Positions 23,406-35,470 of a stretch of 64,000 nt of DNA are shown in pieces. A program made the translations under genes and the position numbers. The DNA is from Mercurialis annua (lineage: Eukaryota; Streptophyta; Magnoliopsida; Malpighiales; Euphorbiaceae), in assembly GCF_937616625.2 (NCBI RefSeq), contig NC_065574.1, positions 2,604,001-2,668,000 on the forward strand, in the 5' to 3' direction. The notes under the pieces were generated by a model that made no database searches, had not been told where the DNA came from, and saw only the letters and a list, made by a program, of their open reading frames with translations. Within the stretch, counting starts at the first letter, position 1, and the number at the start of each line of letters is the position of its first letter.

Positions 23406-25340
23406 TTACATTTTCACAAATTCTTCAAGGGTAGGAGAACAAATTGAACTATCATTGATGCAACGAGATGCTATCAGTGAATATGAAACTTCCGTAGGAT
23501 GAAATGCATCGAAAAAGTAAAATTGTTCCGGATTAGGGCACGATGGTTTCCCTCGAATGCACCCAGAAGTTCCATTATTTAACGCGTCGCAACAAGTATT
23601 ACTTGTATCTTTTAAACCTGCACAAATTATTCAATCGCAATCTAATCAACATTCCAATAAACAAATAAAAATCTAATACTATATTCAATCCAGCTTTTTT
23701 ATATCACTATTTATTACTCGAAAACAATATGTTGCCGACAAATAGAGGAACTACGTACCGTATGTGGAAGGATTTACGATAGCATCGTAGCTTAGGGCGT
23801 GACTACGGACATGAACAAATTTCGAGCCGGGGAGAAATGTTGTCAACTTTTGAACAGCTATAGCTAAGTTTTCGTTGAAGAATATGATTAATTGGTTAAT
23901 TTCTTCTATACAATTTCCCTTGTGAGGAACTACTTTTGCAATTGCTGGGATGCATCCAAGAGGACCAAGTTCGGATGTAATGAACTTTCTACCGCCGAAT
24001 TTGTATACTCTCTGTATACAATTAAATGTCATACAATTAGAGTCACCTTATTCGATTACTATAGACTAAAAATTTCAATTAATATGTAATTATAATTCTT
24101 AATATACCAAATATATACAAAAAATAAGAAATACAGATTTTAAATTTTTGAGATTCGATCATGCATTAGATAATTTATACAAGTTTTAATCATAACTTTT
24201 TAAGGTCTAATCGATACAAAAAGTCAATTTTTTATAAATGAAGTTAGAATATATATTTTGATAGTTTTATTCTAAATTTAGATGTTGAAGCCTATTTCAA
24301 AAAAAAAAATTGACATGTCAAATGATACATAAAAGATTCATGAGTAAAACTACGAAAATAATGTCTCTTAATTTATCATATAAAACACATGTTAAAATAA
24401 AATTAGTGAAATTATTTAAGTTAAAATTACCGGTAACCTTAAAATTAAGCTAAAAGTTGGTAAGATTTATTTTTTGGATTAATTTTTGATGAACATATGG
24501 TTTAGGTAACTATTTTTAATTTATTTAATATATTAATAATCATTTACCTTAATAGCCAGAGATAATTTATAAACAAGAAGCTCAGCATATTGTTGGGGAG
24601 AAAATTGCTTGCTTGTATTAAAATGTGCAGTATCAAGATAGTGCCCAAGATAATCATTGCTTCCTGTAGAAAATAAAAATATAGAATTTGACAAAAAATT
24701 TGTTGTTTCATTTCTGTTTCTGAATTGTTTCACCAGCTTTGATTTTTCCCTAATTTCAAATTTACGTAGCTGTTCTTCTAAACTCAAACATTTTCCCTGC
24801 AAAAAATATTATATAATTTAATAAGCACATTACTTTATATATTAATATTATATATGATTTAAGTTTAATAGAAACCTTTTCATTGAAAATAATGAAATCC
24901 ATACCAAAACAATTCCGGTTTTAGGAAGAATCCCACATGCCCCGGATGCGTAATTCACACCCGTAATCGAACTCGAAGCGTTTACGCTCAAGCTTGGAGG
25001 AGGATACGACAAGTTAAGAAATTCCGCTACGTATAATAAGAAAAGATAAGTTTCAAAACGGAAAACAAATATTTATTAATTTTTCCGAACTACATAAATA
25101 GAAATATATATAAATACCTATAAAATCAGCAACATTTCTGCCATTAGAAAATCTTCCTGTAGCTCCCGACGGAAATATCTCACCGTAGGGGCTATAGTCC
25201 GCCTTAGCTTCGGTTTGCAAGAAATTATTATTTCCATTATCAGATAAAGAGTCACCAAAAATATAAAATGCTGGAGCCAATGGTGCACTACAAACAAACC
25301 TAGCTAATTGAAATATAACTAGCAAAAAAATAATTGCCAT
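23406..25340 (-). CDS. GDSL esterase/lipase
   Basis: A complete secreted SGNH-type hydrolase, about 352 aa, in the usual five exons: 25340-25118, 25026-24905, 24796-24548, 24011-23759, 23617-23406 (stop TAA). All joins keep frame. The N-terminus ([19 protein letters not shown]) is a signal peptide. Block I is [12 protein letters not shown] with nucleophile S31; the block II region is [11 protein letters not shown]; block III is TGSNDYL (N162); block V is FFDAFHPTE, with D319 and H322 completing the Ser-Asp-His set. It would act in the wall or apoplast on ester substrates (cutin, acyl or acetyl esters); the true substrate cannot be read from sequence. It faces gene B tail to tail. Its first exon and promoter have a duplicate at about 27200-28294. 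Confidence 0.94.
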
Positions 25341-26262
25341 TAATTTGAAGAAAACTAGGGTAGATATGTAGAAAAATTAGAAATCAACTGAAAAGTTGGT
25401 GGTTCTATTTTTTCTCTTTGAACAATCAAAGAAACAGTTTAATTTATAACAAAAATTAACCCCTGATCACTATTTAATTATAGCCTAATTTTGCTATATT
25501 TTCTGGAAGATGATGCTGGATTATAACTGTCATGAGATGGATATTTTTACTTGCTATTTTTAATATATAACTAGAAATTGATTCGTTGTGCGTAAAATAT
25601 AATTTGTTATCGAATTATTTTTAGCTCATTAGATGAAAACACTGTATATTATTACAATGATTAATTGGCTGTAAATGGGGAAATTTTAGTTTTGTTTATG
25701 TAATTTTTTTAACTAAATATAGATAGGGAGAGATATTGTCATTTTTATTTTTATGAAAATTAATGAACTAACGAAATCATTTAAGATAAAAAAAATAACC
25801 AATCGTTATTATATTTAAAAAATAGATAAATCAATCGGCTGAAAGGTTTTTGGTGAAATATAAAATTAAATTTTATATCCAAACGCACTCTTAGTTAATT
25901 TAATCAAATGATACTAATAAGTTCATAACTAGTTTTAATGATATAAAATTATTATTGAAATTATTTAAAATTGATTTATTAATTTTTAATAAAATAATTA
26001 TACTTTTATAAAATTTCAAAAAGAAAACTTAAAGTGCAATCAAGCTTTGTAAATATTTATATAAAATAATTAAAAACACTAGAGTATCTAAAATACAAAT
26101 TCATGAAAAAAACAATATATTTAATAAGCTATACCAAAATAACATGAAAAAACATGAAAATGTGATTAAATTAATTTTTTATAATTTTTATGTATATATA
26201 AAAGAAATTAATAACTTTTATTAGCATATCGACAAGTGAATGCTAAGCACGCTAATATTGGC
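25255..26262. repeat. Segmental duplication, copy 1 (GDSL 5' end and promoter)
   Basis: About 1 kb directly repeated at 27200-28294 with scattered substitutions and small indels. Shared landmarks include 'aaaatgctggagccaa', 'gaagaaaactagggta', 'ctatttaattatagcctaa' and 'tattagcatat'. It starts inside GDSL exon 1 and runs upstream. Confidence 0.8.
25440..25449 (-). promoter_or_regulatory. Candidate TATA box of GDSL gene
   Basis: GTTATAAATT on the minus strand, 100 bp before the ATG. The same spot is kept in the duplicate copy (near 27392-27401). Confidence 0.5.
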
Positions 26263-27199
26263 AGGCATGACATTCACATGCCCCCAATGATTTAGATAAA
26301 AAAATATTATTTTTAAATAATTAAATAATAATTATAGTAAATATGCTGTTGTTTTATGAAATTTTATTTAATTTAAGTTTTGAAACTATTTTCAGTGGTT
26401 TTAATTATTTTATAAACAAATTGTTTATAAGATTTTCTTAAATTTGGGAAATTTATATTATGTATCTTTTAATGATAATTTTTATTTTTATCTTATTTTT
26501 TAAAATTAATTGTTAAATAATTAAATTAAATTTTAGAATTAAATTTTTATTTTTCTATAAATTTAGTTGATTTTAAAAAATTTATTCCAAATTATATATT
26601 CTAATTATAAAATTATTTAAAAAAATCGACTAATCATTTTTAAAAATCAAATAGGAATATATTTTTTTAACATGAAAAGTGTTAGTACTTAACTCTTATG
26701 AATGTTAACAAAATCAAAGTGTAATGTCTCAAAAATAATTAAAATTGAAATTGCTATACAATCAGACTTTTTTCATCTTTTTTGTTAGGCGAAGAGGATT
26801 CACTCTTCTGGACCGAAGTCTAAAATTATTATTAAATTTTGTAATGTGGACCTCCCATAAGCCAGCTCGTAAGCCCACATATTTGGCAATTTCGAAATAT
26901 AATAGTAAGCAGTTTAACCTCAACCATTCAATTTATTAGAAAGAGTATGGTTGGTGTTTGAATCCGCAGCCTACGGCGTCCACATGGCTGATGGTCCGAC
27001 TATTATATCAAACTTGTACAGGTCATGTTTTTTTGGGGTTATTAATTTCTGGGGTCATCCTACCTTTCAAAAATTACAAAATGGTTATTAAATTTTAAAA
27101 TGTAATAAAATGATAACTCTATTTTGCAATTTATGGAAAATAGGGTAACTCCGAAAGTCAATAATCCTATTTCTTGTTTTGGTTGGTTAAAAATCATCA
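26263..27199. other. Intergenic between duplication copies
   Basis: Very AT-rich stretch with no supported gene. A short open frame at 26745-26939 has no recognisable features. Confidence 0.5.
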
Positions 27200-27287
27200 A
27201 CGGGAAATACAAAATGCTGGAGCCAAATAGCACACTACAAGCAAACCTAGCAAATTGAAATATAACTGGCAATAAAATAAATGTCAT
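27190..27287 (-). pseudogene. Truncated GDSL lipase exon 1
   Basis: Minus-strand start ATG at 27287 reads MTFILLPVIFQFARFACS, clearly the signal peptide of the intact gene at 25340, then diverges before the GDS nucleophile motif. No downstream exons follow. A dead 5' stub. Confidence 0.8.
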
Positions 27288-28294
27288 TAATTTGAAGAAA
27301 ACTAGGGTACATATTTATGTAGAAAAATTAGAAATTAACGGAAAGTTGGTTGTTGGTGTTTTTTTTTCTTTGAACAATCAAAAAATTGTTTGATTTATAA
27401 CAAAAATTAGCTCCTAATGACTATTTAATTATAGCCTAACTTGCTATATTTTCTAAAAAGATTACGATGGATTATAACTGTCTTGAGATGATATTTTTAC
27501 TTGCTATTTTTTACATAACTAGAAATTATAAAATATAATTTGTTATTGAAACATTTTTAGCTCATTAGATAAACACACTAATACTACAATGATTAATTGA
27601 TTGTAAATGGATAGATTTTAGTTGTATTTTATGTAATTTTTCAACTAATTATAGACAATGAGAGTTATTCTCTTGTTTATTTTCTTAAAAAAAATTAATT
27701 GAATAAGGTTTAAGAAATCATTATTAAAAAAAACAGGTGAAGCAATCGGCTACAAGTTATTAGGTGAAATGCAAATTCATAATTTTAAAATATAAAATCT
27801 CAATACGTATCCAAACGAACTCTTTATTAATTTAATCAAATGGTTCGATTGTTATAATTGAAACTCTAGTAATCTCTTAATAATTTGTCTCTTATTAATA
27901 AGTTCATAACTAATTTTAATGCTATAAAGGTTAAAAAAATTAAAGTCAGCTAAATTTATTTTAAAATACTCAAAACAATATAATTTATTATTGAAATTAT
28001 TTAAAACTAATATATTTGATTTTAATAAAAATAAAATTTTACTTTCATAAAATTTCAAAAGGACTTAAAGTGTAATCATGATCCATAAATATTTGTATAA
28101 AATAATTATAAATACCAAAGTATCTAAAATACAAAATCATAAAAACACAATATATTTAATAAACTATATTAAAAATATATATAAAAAAACATGAAATGTT
28201 ATTAGATTAATTTTTGATAATTTATATGTATATGTAAAAGAATTAATAACTTTTATTAGCATATTGGGTAGAGAATTCTAAGCACGTCAATATT
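27200..28294. repeat. Segmental duplication, copy 2
   Basis: Direct copy of 25255-26262. It includes a truncated GDSL start and the old promoter region, and ends exactly where the PDR tail fragment begins. Confidence 0.8.
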
Positions 28295-28480
28295 GGAGTT
28301 TTGATTGCCTTCACCATTTTCTTTGCATTTTATAAGCTTTGATTTCTCAACTTCCAAACCAGGTAGAAACATTGACACTGTGTAATTGAAATTTTCTCAA
28401 TTAGAATGGGACGGAGGGAATATTTATTATTACTGAACTTATATATTTATAAATATTTTATCCAGAATGCAAAATTTTGA
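28295..28480 (+). pseudogene. Relic of a third PDR gene (last exon and 3' UTR)
   Basis: 28295-28386 matches the last 80 bp of gene B (22550-22640): 'ggagttttgattgc', 'tcaccattttctttgcattt' and 'atttctcaacttccaaacc', then the stop. A deletion and frame change lie in the middle. After a short insert (about 28388-28421, ending 'gggacggagggaat', a Stowaway-type end) the match resumes in the 3' UTR to about 28480. No other PDR exon is nearby. Confidence 0.85.
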
Positions 28481-30065
28481 TTTCATCAATTAATTTTTTA
28501 AAGAAACTATAACTCAAGTGATATAAACACGGACATAATTCTGTTTAATTTGTAGGATTAAATTTTTATACAAATGCTAAAAATATCTCCTTTTTAGTGA
28601 TTAAAGAAAAAAAAATCTGAAATAGAGTCGTCCAACAAATGGTACCATTTTGGGTTCGTGGGCCCAAAAAATCTGCAATCCAGTTCAAGAAAGGAATGGT
28701 ACCATTTTGGGTTCATGGGCCTGACTGCTGAAATCTTGGTCTCATTTGCTGCATTTAAGAATAGATGAGAAAGAGGAAATTAGGCTGACCACGGGGAAGA
28801 CTTAAAATAATCCCAATAATACCGCCCGGCCATTCCACTTTTAAAATTACTGTTCACTTTCATCTGCTTTAATTTTTATGCTTTTATTTTACGGTTTTTT
28901 GTTGAAAAACGTTGAGATATACGGATCTATGATTTCTGCGATGAATCTGCCCATGGATGTTTACAAACTCCTCTATATCTGGGTTCTTTTCCATTATTGT
29001 TATTTTGTTGAGTAACAGGTACAGATTCGTTCGGTTCCGCCATCGCCGCTGCTACGGAGGCGGCATCTCTTCCTATCGTCTGTTAAGCATCCTAATGATT
29101 CCACCATTATTCTTCTCTTTCTTTACCCATGATAGTTTGGGTTCCTTTCTTGTTGTTTGATAGCAAATCGACGCGCCGATTAAGATTCTTGCCAATGTTT
29201 ATGAGCAGGAGGTGTTCTCATTTCCACTGAATTTTTAAACTTTTGTTGATTGTTGTTCTTTTTTTTTTTTTTTTGATTTTAATTTTTCATTTTCAAATTT
29301 TGAGGCATCTGCTAGAGGAAACTGCTGCCTTGCGTGGTAGCCATAGTGAAGCTTGTGCATCTTCTTGATACTGTATGTTATTCCTTTTTCTATATTTAAC
29401 TTGAAATTTTATTTGATGTTACTGTACTTTTAAGGATTTAAAGAGAGGTGTTTGATGATTTAACAAATTATAATTATGTGATTTTAATTTTGTTTATGTA
29501 TTTGTTGATTAGGGATACTCATCACTGACAATTGCTTTGGTTCTACCAGAATCAGATTATTTAGTTTCCCGTGAAAAGAATGGTATGGCAGTAGACATTT
29601 TGCAAGTATCTAGAAAATTTATATCTCTTGGTTCATGATGATTAGGTCATTCTTTCGGTAGCAACATTAAGTACCAAATCAAGAAGAAGAAAAAGAACAA
29701 GAGCAGGAGCAGCATTATGTTTTGGTGTTAGTAGAAGTAGTAACTGCCGGAAAGAGTAGATCCTGCAATTTGTAAAATGTTCATTACAAACTGACATTTG
29801 TGTTATGTGACTCAATTCAATACAAATAATGAAGACTTATGTAAATTTTCTTTTTATTTCATATAATATTTATGTCATATATCAGTTTCATTTACTATTC
29901 ACCTAATCGAAGTCGACAATCAAAGTCTAATTATTTAGGACATAATAGTAGGTGTTTTCAATTCGGTTTTAAATTTGGCTACTAAAGTATTTGACAAAAT
30001 GACTTTATGTTTATCATATCCTTACATTTTTATATTATTTTCTATTTATGAATTTTAGGAGTTTG
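28481..30065. other. Intergenic; unrecognised possible transcribed remnant at 28915-29760
   Basis: A direct repeat of 'aatggtaccattttgggttc' occurs at about 28639 and 28696. From 28915 the base composition rises and short open pieces with plausible splice sites appear, for example 28957-29160 and 'caaatcgacgcgccgattaa' at 29165 followed by 'gagcag|gaggtg'. No joined frame is convincing and no family is recognised. Could be a decayed gene or a non-coding transcript. Confidence 0.3.
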
Positions 30066-31420
30066 ATTTTTTTAGCAAAACGATAGTAAACGGTAAGTAA
30101 ATTAACTTATTTTTTAGTAAACTCATAGTAAACTGTTAGTAAACGGTTAATAAATTAACAATACTTTATATTTAGGGTTAATTCTTAAAAAAATCACGAA
30201 CTTTACACGAAGTTTCATTTTAATCATGACCTTTAAAAGTTGCCATTTAAAGGCACGAACTTTCTTTTTGTTTCAAATATATCATCTCAGTGTATTTTTG
30301 TTGACTAAATTCTTAAATAAACCATTAATGAAAGACCCAAATTATAAATCGACATTAAATCTTATTATCTTTTAGTTAGAGTATATAGGATTAGGAATTT
30401 TTGGTTCGATAAAATACATCGGATTTTACTTTGGCGATAGATTTGAAACAAAATGAAAGTTCGTGCCTTTAAATGACAACTTTTAAAGTTCATGATTAAA
30501 ATGAAACTTCGTGTAAAGTTCGTGATTTTTTTAGGAATTAACCCTTATATTTAATAAATCAACTATATTTTTTATTTAATAAATTAACAATATTTTTTAG
30601 TAAAACGATAGTAAACGGTTAGTAAATTAACTTCTATTTTAGTAAAATAATAGTAAATTGTTAGTAAACGATTAATAAATTAACTAAATGGTTAAAAAAA
30701 TAAACAAATCGTAAATTTATTTTTTAAGTAAACTGTTAGTAAACCATTAGAAAATTGATAGTAAACTTTTTGTTAAGAAACCGTTAGTAAACGATTAGTA
30801 AACTGATGGTATTGTTTAATACCGGTTTACTATTAGTAAACTGACACTTATAAACTCATTTACTATCCGTTGACTATGCGTCGACTATCGGTTCACTATC
30901 AGTTTATTATTGTTTGACTATCGATTTACTATCAGTTGAATACCGATTGACTATCATTGATTACCGGTTTACTACTGGTTCACTATCAATTTATTATTGA
31001 TTGATTACTGGTTTATTATCCGTTGACTATTGGTTAACTAACGGTTGACTATCGGTTTACCATTGGTTGACTATCAGTATACTAAAAAATAATTATTATT
31101 AGCTTACTATCAGTTCACTACTGATTTACTATCGGTGTTTTAAAAAATTAATAGTCCATTTTTTAATCTAATATTACTATAAGTTTGTTTAGTGAAATAA
31201 AACTATTTGAAACTATTTGTATTTTTAGTATATTAAAAAACCGATAGTAAATTCACAGAAAATTTAATTTTTAATAAACTAATAGTAAATAGATTTTTAG
31301 TAAACCGATGTTAAACCAGTAATAAATCACTATCTATAATATAATAACATATCTAACTCAAGTTTATTTAATGAACTAAAAGTAAACTATTAATGAACTA
31401 ATAGTGAATTGAAATTAAAA
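30065..31420. repeat. Degenerate AGTAAAC-type array that switches strand
   Basis: Dozens of short units of about 10-14 bp built on agtaaacNgttagtaaa. Units run forward at 30070-30830, in inverse form (ggtttactatcggttgacta) at about 30825-31140, then loosely forward again at 31230-31400. The MITE at 30175-30544 interrupts the first block. No coding. Confidence 0.8.
30175..30544. mobile_element. MULE-like MITE, family GGGTTAATT
   Basis: 370 bp with nearly perfect inverted arms of about 90 bp (GGGTTAATTCTTAAAAAAAT...; inverse ends in AGGAATTAACCC) and a perfect 9-bp target duplication ttatattta (30166-30174, 30545-30553). Few mismatches between the arms, so fairly young. Inserted into the AGTAAAC array. 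Confidence 0.9.
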
Positions 31421-33085
31421 GAATTTTTTTCTCAAAAAAAAAAATTAAAAGAATTCTTGAAATACCTTTTAAATAACTAGTAAACGGAAGAAGAGGTTTT
31501 AAGTTTTTAACATGATACATAAGCCGATGTTTAACTGAATAAAAAATGGAAAACACTTAGTTCTCTACTTTTTTAATTAACAATTTGCCACATGTGCCAC
31601 CTATGTTCAACCTTAACCATTGATTTCAACAGGAAAATAGAGTAAAAAAAAGTTTAACAGCTGTATCCCATTCAACATTTCTAGACTATTCTAAAAGCAT
31701 AAAGATATTTAGCAAAATGACAATCATGTTATCAAAGGACTACTAATATTTGATTTCTTCTTAAACTTTCGCAAACAAATCCACCATAGCAGCAAAAATG
31801 GATCAATTTTTTCTTATCAAAATAGTGCAGAATTTTGAATCGAGAAACCAGAAATGAAGTTGGAAATTTCTAACATGCAACGAAATTGGTCAAAACCGAG
31901 TCAACGACCGATTCCACCTTCGCGCACACAATTGCTTCTCTTGATTCAAATCCCTTTCTCTCTGAATTCTCGACACACCCGTTGGATTCGCTTTCACCGT
32001 TAGTATTTTCAGCATCTTATGCTTATCCAGTCAATTCCACCGGCGCGGTGGACCTGAAACAAATTGGCGCCGGCCACGTTGTTGCAAAAAGAATACTGGA
32101 GGAGCGTTTTATGGCGGCAGTGGTGGAAGAGGGCCATCGTGAAACAGAGATGATGAAACTGTGATTCAATTTGGAAGAAGTCTGTTGTATTGAACTGATT
32201 TTGCTAAAACCGTATTTATCAATTTAAAAAGTTTAACTTTGAAAGAAAAGTTGGTCAACCCGTGTTGAATAAAAGGGGTTTGGTCAAACCGTGTTTCTGG
32301 GATTATTTATCAACCGTATGGGCAATTGTGATTTTTTCTCTAGATGAAATTACACTATATATAAATCAAGAAAAGTTAATGTTTAAATTTACACTGATTT
32401 TTACTAATAGTATACCAAATAATAGCTAAAATATAGTAAAATTATACTGATAAATTTGATAATATACACAAAAGATAATAAAACTAAACATAAAATATTT
32501 AATAAACAGTTATACACATTATAAATATATTGACATATTATTAAATTTCCAAACTCTCTTAATTTATATTAAATAACCCCTAATATGTAATATCTCAAAT
32601 GCGGACTTATTAGATTCCGTGACACAAATTTAAAAATATGAATGACTAAAATGTTGTTGATTTCGAAATACAAGTCTGTAGATTTAATTGATCAAAAAAT
32701 TTAAAAAAACTATTTGATTTTACAAAAACAAATTTAAAGACCGGATCGATTTTTTATTTATTGTTATTTTATAAGTGCTCTTTATTTTTATTTTTGTGAA
32801 AATTCCACAAAAAGAACACCAGTGTTTGGTCCGTCGTTTTGGGCTTTGAGCCTTATATTCCGATGAAAACAAGAAGAGTTCACATGTGTGTCAGAGAAGA
32901 CCGCACGTGGACTCAAAAGTGTTAAAATGATACACTGTGACATGTCTTAGACTGGTGCCTTGAAATTAAAGATAAACAACAACCAACGATCATTGCATTT
33001 CTGTTCTTTTCTTTTCATTCCACACCGTGTCCTAGCGTCCCTTCCACGTGGATACACGCGGCACTCTATAATCACACCTTTTTTT
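31421..33085. other. Intergenic; one unrecognised open frame
   Basis: 31886-32164 is open for 92 codons and slightly GC-rich, but its first in-frame ATG is only at 32110; another frame opens at the ATG at 31854. Neither matches a family I know. The rest is AT-rich spacer. Confidence 0.3.
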
Positions 33086-33102
33086 ACATTTTTTTATCTA
33101 AT

Positions 33103-33249
33103 TTTTTTTTGTTAGCGGGATTAGCGGGAGTTAATTGTGATTATATACAATTCCTTTTAAATCAGCCCACTGGCTGCTGAGGCCTGGGTCGAACCCAGGA
33201 TCTCAGAAGGATGTCTTAGGAGCTTTGTCAACCAGGCCAAAGCTCCCAG
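33103..33249 (-). mobile_element. tRNA-derived SINE
   Basis: On the minus strand it begins gggagctttggcctggttga (A-box region), then has cctgggttcgacccagg (B box GGTTCGACCC), and ends in a run of A (seen as T at 33102-33110). Flanked by an imperfect direct repeat acattttttt-atctaat (33086-33102 and 33250-33268). Length about 147 bp. Confidence 0.75.
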
Positions 33250-33268
33250 ACATTTTTTTTTATCTAAT

Positions 33269-34106
33269 TCATCAACTTAGTTTATTTCAATTTCTTTGAT
33301 TTCTTTTATGGACGAAAAAGCAGTCATGATATAAACATAAAATCTAATTTAAATGTCCAACTAACTTGACATGTTGAAAAAATCAATTATCATCATATTT
33401 AAATTTATAAGTATTTGGATTGAATAAAAAAAGCCATATGAATAAAAAATTAAACGTATAATTTTTTTATCATTTTAGACATGGAAATTATTAACTATTT
33501 AATGGTAACCGAGTCATAGGCTCGCAATTTTCGTCCATAAAAATACCTATTGAATAATAATAAATAATATATGAATTTATTGAATAATAAATCTTGAATA
33601 GGGCTAAAATAATAAAAAAATAGAAATAAAAAATTTATTGATGGGTTAAGCTTTAATATAATTGAGGTCGCAAGGTTCTCGTAATATATATGTCGCTGTT
33701 CTTCTTATTCAAATAAATCCGCAAATTTAAAATATATTCATATATGCAGCTATTTAATTTTTGGAGTTAGCATTTTAACTCCTAACAATTGAAATGGTAG
33801 AGTGAGCTCCCATCCAAATTGGTGTTAATTTTTTTAAAAAAGAATAAAATTTACACGAATTCAAACTTTAAATAAGCACGACTCTCGAGAGATCAAACGT
33901 GAACAAAAAGTTAAATTTAAGTTGAGAAATATTTGTAAATCTGCCACTAATAACTTAAATGGCTCTAATTAAATTTAATCTAAATATAAAAAGAGTAAAA
34001 TGTGATTTTATAGTTAGGATTCATATGAAAGAGCTCAAAATTCATGAAAAGGGATATTATAATTATTGATAGTATATATCTCGTTTTGATAAATAATAAA
34101 AATATT
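33269..34106. other. Intergenic, no gene seen
   Basis: AT-rich; nothing supported. Confidence 0.5.
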
Positions 34107-34489
34107 CACTAGCTCGAGTTACCGGACCGGAACTCTGTCGTTGGGCTCAAGTGACATAGGTCCACCTGAGATCAAGAACAAACAAGTCAAAAGAACGCCA
34201 AAGAGGATTTTCGGACGTTCACTCTGACGAACACTTCAGTATTTTTCATAAAATAATACATTAAAGTATTACATAAAAAAATGTTTTCAGACGTTCACTC
34301 TAACGAGCAAATCCGGAAGCTTTTTTCGACATTCTTTCGACTTGTTTGTTTTTTTATGAGGAATTTGCACAAAACACTCCTTTTTTTAACTTATTTGTTC
34401 TAAATACCTCAATTTCAAAAATTTACTTTTTTACTCTATTTTTCTATTATTTTTAGTTGTACCTCAATTAGCAAAATAACTTATTTGTA

Positions 34490-34725
34490 TTTTTACTCTT
34501 CTTCTTTTAAACACATGCATATTTCATTTTCCTTTTTTTTCTCTCTCATTTTTCTCTTTCCTCTTTCTTCTTTCTTTTTTCGTTTTTTTCTTTTCTCTCT
34601 CCTTTTTTTCTTTCTTCCTTCTCATTTTTTTTTTCTCTCACTTCTTTTTCTCTTTCTTCTTCTTCTTCTTCTTCTTCTTCTTTCCTCTGCAACTTTTTTT
34701 TTCTTCGTTTTTCTTAAATCTGCTT
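34490..34725 (+). repeat. Polypyrimidine tract with CTT run
   Basis: Almost pure C/T for over 200 bp, including about seven ttc units near 34655-34681; another ttc run lies at 34823-34842. The apparent 97-aa open frame here (F/L/S only) is a by-product of this composition. Confidence 0.9.
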
Positions 34726-34984
34726 TTTCTATTTTTCACATTATACAAATGAACTCCAAGACAAAGAAATTTGAATAAAAAAAGAGTTTAAGAGATAATA
34801 TGATGGTGATAGATGAGAAAATTCTTCTTCTTCTTCTTCTTCTACTTTTTTCTTTCTATGTTGTTTTAAATTATTTTAGCATCGTTTTTTGGAATTTTTT
34901 ACAACTTTTTTTTGAAAAAATCGTAATGTTCTTCATTAATGATATTTTGACCTGGTTTTCAAATGTTTTAAATTAATTTTAGAA

Positions 34985-35470
34985 ATCGTTTGAAACTGTT
35001 TTCTCGAAACTATTTTATACTGTTCGAAACCTTTGTAAACGGTTTGAAACTGTTTTATACTGTTTGAAACTGTTATTTTTTAAACTGTTTGAAAGTGTTT
35101 TTTAGAAACTGTTTTAGACTGTTTGAGATCTTTGAAAACGGTTTGCAACTGTTTTATACTGTTTGAAACCTTTGTAAACGGTTTGAAACTGTTATTTTTT
35201 ATGTAAACGGTTTGAAACTGTTTGATACTATTTGAAACTGTTATTTTATAAACCATTGAAAAGTATTTTTTAGAATCTGTTTTAGACAGTTTGAGACCTT
35301 TGTAAACGGTTTGAAACTGTTTTATAGTGTTCGAAACTGTTTTTTGAAACTGTTTGAAACTGTTATTTTTTAAACTGTTTAAAAGTGTTTTTTAGATTCT
35401 GTTTTACACTGTTTGAAACCTTTGTAAACGGTTTGAAACCGTAATTGAAACTGTACTTGAAACCGTTTGA
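34985..35470. repeat. Higher-order GTTTGAAAC array
   Basis: Short units (gtttgaaactgttttatact) repeat throughout. The longer phrase 'cctttgtaaacggtttgaaa' returns near 35029, 35169, 35297 and 35419, giving a loose period near 120-130 bp, and a 'tttttagaNNctgtttta' phrase returns between them. Confidence 0.85.

Noticed and set aside
30065..31420. CRISPR-like array
   Set aside because: Units are short, degenerate and flip strand, with no regular spacers, in a plant nuclear genome.
33160..33215. True tRNA gene
   Set aside because: B box is good, but cloverleaf arms cannot be formed and an A-tail and flanking repeats show a SINE.
34485..34778. 97-aa frame rich in F, L and S
   Set aside because: Product of a pure pyrimidine tract, not a gene.
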